DNA of 9,609 nucleotides, from NCBI GenBank assembly GCA_945871455.1, contig CAMBXJ010000131.1, positions 1 to 9,609 on the forward strand, in the 5' to 3' direction. The stretch is from Asaia bogorensis (lineage in GTDB: Bacteria; Pseudomonadota; Alphaproteobacteria; Acetobacterales; Acetobacteraceae). Below the pieces are notes generated by a model that ran no database searches, was not told the origin of the DNA, and saw only the letters and a list, made by a program, of their open reading frames with translations. A program made the position numbers and the translations under genes. Below, in pieces: positions 1 through 6,828 of this stretch (the first letter of the stretch is position 1; each line of letters starts with the position of its first letter).

Positions 1-202
1 GCGGACAACCTCCATGCAACGGACCGCTCAATCAACGCGACGCCATCCGGTCGACTGTCGCTTGACGGGCCGGTGTTGCGACCGCTCGGTCTGTCTTCAA
101 TGTTTCGTGAGGCTCCGGTTGTATTTGCGCCTTACATGGGTCAGGGTAACGCTTGGTTCGCGACCGGGTAGAGAGTAACATTCGCGGACAGGAGGTTGAG
201 CC
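1..202. other. Leader region; possible 3' end of an upstream gene
   Basis: Plus frame 1 is open from base 1 to a TAG at 169-171 (56 sense codons), ending in residues like PVVFAPYMGQGNAWFATG. Its third codon positions are only moderately GC-rich, unlike the strongly GC-biased genes nearby, and I recognise no family in it. It could be the tail of a gene starting left of the window or a chance open frame. The remaining 31 bases lead into the Shine-Dalgarno site of the first confident gene. I saw no convincing promoter hexamers. Confidence 0.2.
190..195 (+). promoter_or_regulatory. Strong Shine-Dalgarno site
   Basis: A perfect AGGAGG lies 7 bases before the ATG at 203. It fixes the start of the first small exported protein and excludes the overlapping frame that starts at 196. 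Confidence 0.75.
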
Positions 203-502
203 ATGTTCAAGATTGCTGTTCCCGCCGCCTTGGTTGTTTCCGTCATGCTGCCCGTTCAGGCCGCTTACGCGCAGGCGCCGGCAGCGCCGCCGACCGAGAA
301 GACCGATCAAATGATCGTCATCCGCCCCGCCCACCTGCTCGTGCTCGGCGCCGGAGCCCTTGGCGGCATTGTCGTGGGAGAGATGCTGTTCTCGACAGAG
401 CTCGGCATGGTCGTCGGCGGCATCCTCGGTGGCTATCTGTCCCACCTTTGGTACAACGGCCGCCAGCTTGAACTGCATACGGGCACCGCGCCTAAATCCT
501 GA
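203..502 (+). CDS. Small exported Gly-zipper membrane protein
   Basis: This 99-residue protein belongs to no family I can name. Residues 1-24 form a signal peptide (charged start, hydrophobic core, AYAQ cleavage area). A short Ala/Pro linker follows, then two hydrophobic segments at about 42-62 and 67-84 with closely spaced glycines (G49, G51, G54, G55, G59; G68, G72, G73, G76, G77). Such glycine spacing is typical of tightly packed helix pairs and Gly-zipper membrane proteins. The polar tail is about 15 residues. The start is supported by a perfect AGGAGG. The next gene begins 4 bases after its stop, so the two are probably co-translated. A structural or envelope role is an inference only. 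Confidence 0.75.
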   Translation: MFKIAVPAALVVSVMLPVQAAYAQAPAAPPTEKTDQMIVIRPAHLLVLGAGALGGIVVGEMLFSTELGMVVGGILGGYLSHLWYNGRQLELHTGTAPKS

Positions 503-506
503 TCCG

Positions 507-929
507 ATGATGGGGTTTCCGCGTCGGTCGATCGCGACAATGACCGGGTGGCCGCTGCTGGGATTGCTGATCCTGGCGGTTTTGGGCGTGCTGACGGCGG
601 CCCCGGTGGCCGCCCAAACCGCGGCCGCCCAGGCATCAACCGCTCCGCCGGCGCAATCCCCGCCGAAGCCCCAGTTAGCGCCCCCATCAGCGCCCCCAGG
701 CGCACCGATGACAACCCAGGCCTACCAAGGCCTCAGTTGTATTGTCCTGGGGACGTTAACCACCATCGGGGTTTATATTTACAGCGACGTCATTACCGAA
801 GTTCTGACGGGTGCCGTTGTCAATGCGGTCCTGCTGATCCCTGTCATGGCGCTGGGCTTTGCGTCCGGGTGCAGTGTCGGGTCCACCATGGGGCCGGGCG
901 TGCAGTGGATTGTCCAGCAATTCCAGTAA
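507..929 (+). CDS. Small exported two-helix protein with Pro-rich linker
   Basis: This 140-residue protein is of unknown function. Residues 1-36 look like a long signal peptide ending near PVAAQ. Residues 43-68 are rich in Pro, Ala and Ser, a likely flexible periplasmic linker. Two membrane helices follow at about 74-92 and 98-121, and the tail is VQWIVQQFQ. Two cysteines (C78, C122) sit at the outer ends of the helices. The layout matches the gene just upstream: signal peptide, linker, two Gly-rich helices. It starts 4 bases after that gene's stop, which suggests translational coupling. No strong Shine-Dalgarno decides between ATG codons at 507, 510 and 540; the 540 start would still leave a signal peptide of normal length. 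Confidence 0.65.
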   Translation: MMGFPRRSIATMTGWPLLGLLILAVLGVLTAAPVAAQTAAAQASTAPPAQSPPKPQLAPPSAPPGAPMTTQAYQGLSCIVLGTLTTIGVYIYSDVITEVLTGAVVNAVLLIPVMALGFASGCSVGSTMGPGVQWIVQQFQ

Positions 930-1597
930 TTTTGGAGATTGTTGCAAATGGGGTGAGTGCCCAGTTACCCCCTCTTTTGCCTGCCTCCGATGATGCCCCT
1001 TGGCTAGGAAGAAATTGTTGCGGAGCATGTGACTAGCCGCACCGCGCGGGATGGCTTTCATCCAGGCTGAGTCGGTTGAACGCCAGTGGCGAATAAATTT
1101 TGGGCTCGTATTGCGTTATCTGTCGGGAGCACAGCATTCATCGGTGCACGGCCGCGACCTCACTTCTTCGAAGCCCTTCATGTCTACCATAAAAATAGGC
1201 TCCGGAATCCGAAAAAACGGCGGAAAAACGCCAATTCCTACGATGGGGGTGCGGCCGTGGCCGCTGGCCGACTTGGTGGTAGAAGATCGCGGACGTAACG
1301 AAGGACACGCCCGTCCGCAATCGTCCATTGGGTAGAACCATCAGGAACCGCGGCACAGCGACTCGCTACCACGAAGCCTCGAAGGTCAGGCAAATGGACT
1401 TGTAGACCTGCACCGCCGGCGGATTGGGTCTCCAAGCTGACGAAAGTCGTCTACTCCCAACAAATAAGGCGACAAGGGCCAAATTGTAGGGGGAAATTGC
1501 AATGAACGCGATTCAAGGTCGCCAGAGGCACCGCCGAGTCGCACCAACTGGGTGGTTACCAGATATCTGAATCACGGAGACCCTTCGCCCGGATACG
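930..1597. other. 668-base stretch with no trusted gene
   Basis: Short open frames exist on both strands (for example plus 1051-1335 and minus 1238-1435), but none has a ribosome binding site, a recognisable family or the codon bias of neighbouring genes. By hand count, 1081-1200 is about 52% GC, against about 72% for 5521-5640. Local structure includes a small GGCG/CGCC hairpin at 1219-1232 and the perfect palindrome CAGATATCTG at 1560-1569, which is downstream of the catalase-like gene. The stretch may be decayed sequence; I could not identify an ancestor. Confidence 0.5.
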
Positions 1598-2785
1598 TTA
1601 TCGCGATACGTCGTTCATTTTTCCGCGTCGGAACGCACTGACCGACTCATATATTACCTTGCGCATTCGGTTTACCGCCCCAAGCGGCTTGTGGTCTGGC
1701 AAGGCGTGCCACGGAGAGTAGGACAGCGACTCGCAGGCGGCATCACGCCGTTTCGTATCGAAATCCTGCTTGGGAATCACAATACTCGCCACCGGATAGA
1801 ACGGCGCGGTCTCTTCTCTCCACTCAATGCGCGGATCCTCGACGCTGAGCTCGGTCGATGTTCTTGGCTGGATTTCAAAAATGAACCTCGCCTCCCTCTC
1901 CCGTAGGGTTTTGGACATCGCGTGGCGCAAGAAATCGGGATCCGCGTTGTTCCGCATGGCCCCTTGTTCCGGAACGGGTTTGAAATTTGCTGAAAATTTG
2001 ATCGCCAGCGCGGTTGGCCCCGTGCCGAGTTGATAAGGCACCATCGACCAATAGCGTACGTTAAGAGGATTATCGATCTTCAGACTTGTGATACCGATCG
2101 CGCTCCTGATCCCTGTGCCTCCCATGCCAGCCAGGGCGACGAAAGGCAGCATCATTTGGGCCAGCCGATTATCTGCATCCGCATACTCGATGATCCGACG
2201 ATAGCCGTTCGGATCCGCGACCATAAACGTCGGATGGCTAATCATAATGAAATCCTGAGATGGGCCTCCGGCCAAAGTCAGGTTGCCCGCGGGGACCGAC
2301 GACAATGAGGCAAGCGGATCACCGGTTATCGGTATCTGGCCGCGATCCAGGTCAAAGAGCTTGATCGCCATGCCGCGCCCATCGGGTTCCGAATCTGACC
2401 GCCTCGGATCCTCGTTCGAATTGGAGAAGCGGATTACGGCGCGATAAGAACGGCCGGGCGAGGCAAATATACCCCGTCGGAATGCTTCTGGAACGTCAGC
2501 GTTGACGGTGAAGACAGCATCGACACAACCAGTGGCCTTTGGGTGGGCGTCTCGTAGGATAGGGTCGTTCGGATAGAGGCGTGTCAGGTGCGCTTGAATG
2601 ATCGCCGTGATCCGGCGTGCCGCCTCAATCTCGTTCTCATCCATGATCTCGCCCGGACCGTCAGCCGCTGGATAGGAACTTGTGTCGACCCTGGCATAGT
2701 AGGCGTCTCCGGTTTCGCCACATGCAGATAGTACGACGCAGGACGACACAACACAGACGAAACGAATGGCAACTCTATTCAGCAT
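1598..2785 (-). CDS. Catalase-family haem lipoprotein (y4iL / AOS-like branch)
   Basis: This 395-residue protein resembles the small catalase-fold group related to rhizobial y4iL and to the catalase-like domain of coral allene oxide synthase, not a classical KatA/KatE catalase. The start carries a lipobox (LSAC, C22), so it is probably a lipoprotein outside the cytoplasm. Catalase-type motifs in order are: distal histidine H81 in AHPKATG; the IRFSN strand at 118-122; PDGRGMAIKLFD at 134-145; QDFIMISHPTF at 177-187; YWSMVPYQLG at 245-254; the CESLSYSPWH block at 351-360; and R375-x3-Y379, which matches the spacing of the proximal Arg and haem-ligating Tyr of catalases. Serine 183 sits where relatives usually have Asn (NHP). 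The gene lies 79 bases downstream of the di-heme cytochrome on the same strand, so the two probably form an operon. The substrate could be hydrogen peroxide or organic/lipid hydroperoxides. The family assignment is firm; the reaction is inferred. Confidence 0.88.
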   Translation of the reverse strand: MLNRVAIRFVCVVSSCVVLSACGETGDAYYARVDTSSYPAADGPGEIMDENEIEAARRITAIIQAHLTRLYPNDPILRDAHPKATGCVDAVFTVNADVPEAFRRGIFASPGRSYRAVIRFSNSNEDPRRSDSEPDGRGMAIKLFDLDRGQIPITGDPLASLSSVPAGNLTLAGGPSQDFIMISHPTFMVADPNGYRRIIEYADADNRLAQMMLPFVALAGMGGTGIRSAIGITSLKIDNPLNVRYWSMVPYQLGTGPTALAIKFSANFKPVPEQGAMRNNADPDFLRHAMSKTLREREARFIFEIQPRTSTELSVEDPRIEWREETAPFYPVASIVIPKQDFDTKRRDAACESLSYSPWHALPDHKPLGAVNRMRKVIYESVSAFRRGKMNDVSR

Positions 2786-2864
2786 GGCTCAGCGGCATCC
2801 GCCTTGTCGTATAAGCACCGTCCGCCGATCACAGGCGACATCCCGCTCCGGGAGATCACCGCGA

Positions 2865-4637
2865 TCAAAGGGTCTTGAGATACTCAAGCAACGCCCGCTT
2901 CTCATTCGGTCCCCATTTCGTGCCAAACCCTACCCCCTCGTGCCCGCAGCGGCTGTTGCCGGAATCCCGCGCTTCACAGCCTGTCGTCTCGGTTCGGCTG
3001 ACCGGCGATACGGTTTGGGTTCCGGCGAGGCCGACCTTGTCGATGTCGTAATCGACTCCAACCTCGAAGCTCACCGGCCGTTTGTCCGCCGGTTCCAGCA
3101 GGTCGGTCAGGGTAGGAACCGAGCCGTTGTGCAGATATGGCGCGGCCGCCCAAATGCCCTGCAACACACGAGACTCGTATTTGTAGGCGGTCGTCGACGA
3201 TGCCGGAGCGCGCATCGCGTCTACGACGAGCGGCGCATTTTTCTTCGGATTTTTGAGAAGAATCGACTGCGATGTGCTCAGCGGGTCCTCCCGTAGGCCC
3301 GCCTTCTGCAGGATAGCTCCCGCCGTCGCCGTACTCAGAAGCGTCACCAGCGATTCGGTGGGCTGGATCCGCTTGAACGGTAGAAGGAGGTAGCTGCCGT
3401 TCATTACGCCACTGTCCCCCTGCCATTGCAGCGTTGCGTATTGACGGGAGTCGGTTTCGACGTCGATCAGTGGCGTCTTCCAGGTCACGGGGAGAAATGG
3501 AACATTCTGCTTGACGATGCCGTGGCATGTCGCGCAACTCTTTCCGTTCTGGTCCGGGCGCCTAAACAATTTTTCGCCCTGGGCCGCGAGGGTCCGATCG
3601 ACCTTCCACGGCCACTCCGGCTTACCGATCCGCCGTGTCATCTGCTCCAGCCGATCCAGCCCTTTGAAATCGGCGGAGTTGACGCTGATGTAATCGACAC
3701 CGCCTACCCATTCCGGCCGCGGCTGGGGATTGAAGATGCCGAACACGCCGTAGACTTCGCCGAGGTTGCGTACCAGGCCAAACAGATCGTTGCCGTTCGG
3801 CGCGAAGCCCGCCCACTGCGTCTTGTCCTGCATCGTCGCGTTCCATAGGAACGGGTAGCGCACCGGCGCGTCCGCGGGCCGAATGTTGCCCGCGATCACG
3901 CGGTCGGGCGTGACGCCGATGTCGAGGCCGCCGAGCCGGTTGAGGATCATCCCGACCGCATCCGCACGACCGACACCCCAGGGCTGGCTCTTGGGAAGGG
4001 ATTTCTCGATCAGCGTGTGATAGGGGCCCGCCCACGATGCCACGTCGGCACGCAACCGGGTGACCGCGGCGGGGGGCGCGTTCTGGCCAAGCACCTCCGT
4101 CGCGAACACTGTGAAATTGGCGTCGCTCGCCAGCACTTGCTGAACCGCCGCATCCATGTCGGCAAACAAGCCCTGAAGATTACTTAACGCCGGCCCACCA
4201 TCGACGCGGAAATACGCGCCGTCCACTCGTATCTGCCTTGTGTGGCACGCGGCGCATGTCATGCCGACATACTCGGTGTTCTGCCAGGCTCCCGTCGTGA
4301 ACCCGACCGGCAGCCCAGCGGGCGAGTCAGGATTAGCGAGATAACCGTAACGTGCGAGCCCATCTTGCGCGAATTTGGTGTTGTCGTTGAGGCGCAACGC
4401 CTTGAACCAGGCAAGCGGCATCATTCGCGAGCCTTGATCCTGCGTGTAATACGCGGCGCGGTTCGCCGAGTCCCATAGCGGACCCTGATTAAGCAGCTTG
4501 ACGTCCTGTGGCACCGGCGATACAGGCGGAGGCTGAGGTTTGAAAACTTCGCTAATTTGCCCGCAAGCGCCGATTCCAAGAGCGATCACAACTGCCAAGG
4601 CCGTCGCCAGCGTGGTCCGATGATTGTTCTTCCTCAT
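2865..4637 (-). CDS. Di-heme c-type cytochrome, RoxA/CCP-like lipoprotein
   Basis: This 590-residue protein has two covalent haem sites, CAACH at 128-132 and CATCH at 368-372. The segment 1-25 ends in LGIGAC, a lipobox, so it should be a lipid-anchored periplasmic protein. Family hallmarks visible are QGSRMMPLAWFKAL (near 68-81), LPVGFT before the first haem, WGVGRADAVG (220-229), PVRYPFLWNA (258-267), RNLGEVYGVFG (290-300), APYLHNGSVPTLTDLL (499-514), and a C-terminal GH motif followed by LLEYLKTL. These fit the large di-heme peroxidase group that also holds the rubber oxygenases RoxA and RoxB. The ATG at 4637 is chosen over the in-frame TTG at 4670 because AAGGGGGA lies 9 bases upstream and the signal segment then has normal length. 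It is the first gene of a pair with the catalase-like gene. Peroxidase, hydrocarbon-cleaving oxygenase and electron carrier all remain possible. Confidence 0.9.
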   Translation of the reverse strand: MRKNNHRTTLATALAVVIALGIGACGQISEVFKPQPPPVSPVPQDVKLLNQGPLWDSANRAAYYTQDQGSRMMPLAWFKALRLNDNTKFAQDGLARYGYLANPDSPAGLPVGFTTGAWQNTEYVGMTCAACHTRQIRVDGAYFRVDGGPALSNLQGLFADMDAAVQQVLASDANFTVFATEVLGQNAPPAAVTRLRADVASWAGPYHTLIEKSLPKSQPWGVGRADAVGMILNRLGGLDIGVTPDRVIAGNIRPADAPVRYPFLWNATMQDKTQWAGFAPNGNDLFGLVRNLGEVYGVFGIFNPQPRPEWVGGVDYISVNSADFKGLDRLEQMTRRIGKPEWPWKVDRTLAAQGEKLFRRPDQNGKSCATCHGIVKQNVPFLPVTWKTPLIDVETDSRQYATLQWQGDSGVMNGSYLLLPFKRIQPTESLVTLLSTATAGAILQKAGLREDPLSTSQSILLKNPKKNAPLVVDAMRAPASSTTAYKYESRVLQGIWAAAPYLHNGSVPTLTDLLEPADKRPVSFEVGVDYDIDKVGLAGTQTVSPVSRTETTGCEARDSGNSRCGHEGVGFGTKWGPNEKRALLEYLKTL

Positions 4638-4646
4638 GGAACGTTG

Positions 4647-4654
4647 TCCCCCTT
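4647..4654 (-). promoter_or_regulatory. Shine-Dalgarno site deciding the cytochrome start
   Basis: On the minus strand AAGGGGGA lies 9 bases before the ATG at 4637. It supports that ATG over the upstream TTG at 4670. Confidence 0.6.
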
Positions 4655-4679
4655 GCCTATGCCGGTCCAATCAACAAAG

Positions 4680-4709
4680 TCGATTGAGGGAGCAAATCGC
4701 TCTAATCGA
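4680..4709. promoter_or_regulatory. Inverted repeat TCGATT-N18-AATCGA, possible operator
   Basis: Perfect 6-base half sites TCGATT (4680-4685) and AATCGA (4704-4709) are separated by 18 bases, 43 to 72 bases before the cytochrome start codon. The position suits a regulator-binding site near a promoter. Half sites this short can occur by chance. Confidence 0.2.
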
Positions 4710-4883
4710 TTGCCCCAGAACGCCTAGTCACCGATGAAACGTCAACCAATCAGATATTACAACCCTCTAATGGGCAGAATCCAGAACATTTTTAAACTAA
4801 CCTGACCGCGGCCCTATAGCCTGCTCCGGTCGGTTCCCCGGGCGATCCCGGCAAGGGAATTTACACGGCAAAGCGTGGCTTGC

Positions 4884-5059
4884 ACGCCTTAAGTGTCTGT
4901 CCGAAACATAGTGTGCCTTTGCAGCGCGCTACCATGGGCGTCTGGTGCGTTACGGGCCCTCATCGATGGCCCCGCATCGCTTTCGGGCCCGAGCCTGCCA
5001 GCCGCCTCATGGTAGCCCGCTGAAAAGGCACACTATGTTTCGGACAGACACTAAGGCGT
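4884..5059. mobile_element. MITE-like foldback element with long terminal inverted repeats
   Basis: The two ends are inverted copies. ACGCCTTA at 4884-4891 pairs with TAAGGCGT at 5052-5059; one extra A (4892) follows on the left; then 28 bases (4893-4920) match 5024-5051 perfectly. The pairing continues inward with mismatches: CAGCG at 4922-4926 with its complement near 5018-5022, GCTACCATG at 4928-4936 with CATGGTAGC, then GGCG and CTGG blocks, CGGGCCC at 4953-4959 with GGGCCCG at 4985-4991, and CGATG at 4964-4968 with CATCG at 4975-4979. The final loop is 6 bases (4969-4974). Nearly the whole 176 bases can therefore fold into one long hairpin. No credible gene lies inside. No clear direct target duplication is visible, but TTA/TAA trinucleotides at both ends allow a TA-type target. 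The parent transposase is not in the window. A large regulatory hairpin is the alternative. Confidence 0.6.
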
Positions 5060-5282
5060 CGACAGGCCTCATCGGTACGCCCCGCCCGGGCCAGTATCCA
5101 CACGGAACAATATCCGCTCGGCCAGCGTTGGCGTGTTGTTCAGCAGGCGACAGGTGCAAGGCATGGCGACGGCGTACGGATGCGTCCTGATCCGCACCGA
5201 ACGGCGCCCTTTTGGGTCCGCGTCGTTGGATTTGCCTCCAAACGTCCCGAAATCCGCCAGTGACGTTGTCCGAAGTGAAACC
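5060..5282. other. Intergenic stretch, no trusted gene
   Basis: Open frames cross this stretch on both strands (for example minus 5069-5350), but they run into the confident 5283-6440 gene and lack ribosome sites or recognisable motifs. It lies between the foldback element and the 3' end of the DUF2061-like membrane protein. I see no terminator with a T-run. Confidence 0.4.
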
Positions 5283-6440
5283 CTAACGCGGCAAGGCGGT
5301 CTCCGCCCCAACCCCCGGCAACGCCAGATCAGGGACAGACGGCGAAGCAATCATGCTCCAGACGGCATCGTGCGTGACCGACACCGCGCCTCTGGCGACC
5401 GCCGCCAGGGCCGATAGGGTGCCCGCCGCCGCGACATTGCCGAGGTATAGCCACGCGACACCGAAATCGGTCAAGGATTCCATCACCGGGGCGGTCACCG
5501 CCCGCGCGCCAGGCGCGGGTGTCGGGCGCGCCGGCGGATGGTCCGCGCCGTTGCCTGGCACGCGCGGCCACCCGCCATTGACGTTGGTCCAATCGCCGAT
5601 GATCGACCCGTCACCGCCGTTATCGCCCGCCCGGTCGAGACGGCCCCGGAAGCCCAGCGCGATCGCCGGCCAGGATTCGTCCATCCAGGCAACCAGCCGT
5701 TCACCGAACACCCGGCGCACCGTCGTCGATACCGGCATCTTCGCGTCATCCCCCGACCAGGGATGGAACAGGTAGCGGACCTGCATCGCATCCATCGGAT
5801 CCGAGATGCGATACGACACCATCATCCATGACGCCGGCAGGTTCCACCCCCTGTCCACCGCATCCCGCTGCGCGCGCCGCCACGCTGGATCGACCGCGTC
5901 ATTCGCCGCCGAGACGGTTCCATCGACAAAGCCGGCATAGGCGCAGGCGCCATCGTGATCGGACGCGTAGAGAATCCGGCGATCCGCGAACAGGGTGCGC
6001 TTGCAGCCAGGTGCCAGGCCCCAGATCGATGGCCGGCCGAACCGGTTCGCCTGTACCAGAACAGCCGCGTCGACCCGCCTGTCGCGGACTCGCAACAGGA
6101 CCTGGCTGACCGCGGCCCGATCGCCGGCCCGGTCGCTCGCCCGGTCCTCCGGCACCACATGCGCGGCCAAATACCAATCGCCGGCCGGCAAGGGAATCTG
6201 TTTGCCTTCCACCATCACCAACCGACGCCTGATGGGGTTGGCATGAACCGGCTCATCCGCGGACGGGTCGGTTGGCGTGGATCGCCATGTCCACACCCCG
6301 ACACCCAGCACGGTGACCACCACCATGACGCATGTCAGGGCGATCAGCCCGGTTCGGACAAATCGGTTGACCCTCGGCGTGCGCCGTACGCGTCCGGGTG
6401 GCTTCAACGGACGACCTTGCTGATCGGCCCGCGCACCCAT
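5283..6440 (-). CDS. Membrane-anchored protein with DUF2061-like C terminus
   Basis: This 385-residue protein starts at the ATG at 6440; an in-frame GTG at 6494 would add 18 residues. Neither start has a strong ribosome site. A basic cytoplasmic N terminus leads to a membrane helix at about 29-51. The region 70-300 looks extracytoplasmic, begins with GKQIPLPAGDWYL, has two cysteines (C146, C166) and many Asp/Arg, and matches no family I can name. A Gly/Asn- and Pro-rich linker at about 270-315 follows. Residues 326-361, from DFGVAWLYLG to THDAVW, align without gaps to the DUF2061 pattern as I remember it (WLxTG, small-residue helix, HExVW), including the terminal H-x-x-V-W. DUF2061 is a small membrane domain of unknown function. 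That match is from memory and would need a profile search. The gene stands alone on its strand. Confidence 0.72.
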   Translation of the reverse strand: MGARADQQGRPLKPPGRVRRTPRVNRFVRTGLIALTCVMVVVTVLGVGVWTWRSTPTDPSADEPVHANPIRRRLVMVEGKQIPLPAGDWYLAAHVVPEDRASDRAGDRAAVSQVLLRVRDRRVDAAVLVQANRFGRPSIWGLAPGCKRTLFADRRILYASDHDGACAYAGFVDGTVSAANDAVDPAWRRAQRDAVDRGWNLPASWMMVSYRISDPMDAMQVRYLFHPWSGDDAKMPVSTTVRRVFGERLVAWMDESWPAIALGFRGRLDRAGDNGGDGSIIGDWTNVNGGWPRVPGNGADHPPARPTPAPGARAVTAPVMESLTDFGVAWLYLGNVAAAGTLSALAAVARGAVSVTHDAVWSMIASPSVPDLALPGVGAETALPR

Positions 6441-6828
6441 GTCCGCTGCGAGGACGCCCTGCCCGCCCCGTCGGTTGCCTGACAAGGCGGCCACCCAAGG
6501 CGGCTGGTTGCCGAGGTCAGCGGCGCCACGGCCGAACCCGTGCCATGAACAGTGTCGTCGGATTCATGTGCTGGACCTCATTGGGCGTGGGCGGCGCAAG
6601 CTCCGCTTGATACCGACAACCAGTTTACCCGACTGCCGAAAGGCTGACCACCACCCTGGCCGCCACCCTCACCACCACCCCCAGCACCGCCCTGGCAGGC
6701 AAACCAGTAAGCGTGCGGGACCACCGCGACAGGACAAGCGCCAGGGTGCCTGATTCGGATCGGAGAAGATTGCATCGACCGAAGAGGGACCCTAGGATCG
6801 CCGGGCAGCTCTATTGGAGACAAAACCC
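6441..6828. other. Intergenic region with a C-rich tract
   Basis: There is no gene I trust here. A plus-strand ATG at 6544 opens only 21 codons (MNSVVGFMCWTSLGVGGASSA) without a clear ribosome site. At 6647-6695 the plus strand is dominated by CCACC and CCC runs (CCC at 6654-6656, 6666-6668, 6678-6682, 6690-6692), so the minus strand carries four G-tracts separated by 7-9 bases. That gives weak G-quadruplex potential. A minus frame through this tract reads Gly-rich but overlaps the next gene's start and is probably a shadow. Confidence 0.4.
6816..6820 (+). promoter_or_regulatory. Shine-Dalgarno site deciding the 6829 start
   Basis: GGAGA lies 8 bases before the ATG at 6829. It overlaps the upstream in-frame TTG at 6814, which makes that TTG an unlikely start. 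Confidence 0.65.

Larger units (their letters stand above)
4638..4883 (-). promoter_or_regulatory. Probable promoter region of the cytochrome-catalase pair
   Basis: This non-coding stretch precedes the minus-strand pair. Bases 4681-4800 are about 43% GC by hand count, the most AT-rich part of the window. On the minus strand a TTGACG (complement of 4739-4744) resembles a -35 box, and a TAATAT (complement of 4754-4759) resembles a -10 box, but neither has a good partner at 16-18 bases, so no exact promoter is claimed. A hairpin CCGGG-CGAT-CCCGG, extendable by TTCC/GGAA, lies at 4834-4859 on the far side. Confidence 0.4.

Noticed and set aside
32..478. Long minus-strand open frame opposite the first small exported protein
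   Set aside because: It covers the confident 203-502 gene on the other strand, has low-complexity His/Arg/Asp-rich content and no recognisable motif; the plus-strand gene has a perfect ribosome site and a signal peptide.
548..1036. Plus-strand frame overlapping the 507-929 gene
   Set aside because: It is Pro/Arg/Gly-rich with no signal or family, whereas the overlapping frame gives a clear signal peptide and membrane helices.
1051..1335. Possible 94-residue plus-strand gene
   Set aside because: No ribosome binding site, no recognisable motif and no codon bias like its neighbours; treated as part of the unexplained gap.
2974..3848. Shadow open frames on both strands within the cytochrome gene
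   Set aside because: The di-heme cytochrome frame carries both CxxCH motifs and all family blocks across this region, so the others are by-products of GC-rich codon use.
2865..4637. Classical MauG or bacterial cytochrome c peroxidase (CcpA)
   Set aside because: The length (590 residues), the 240-residue spacing between haem sites and the APYLHNGSVPTL context fit the larger RoxA-related group better than the roughly 330-residue CcpA/MauG proteins.
4945..5190. Open frame inside the foldback element
   Set aside because: It runs through both arms of the palindrome and out the other side with no ribosome site or family, so it is not a transposase remnant.
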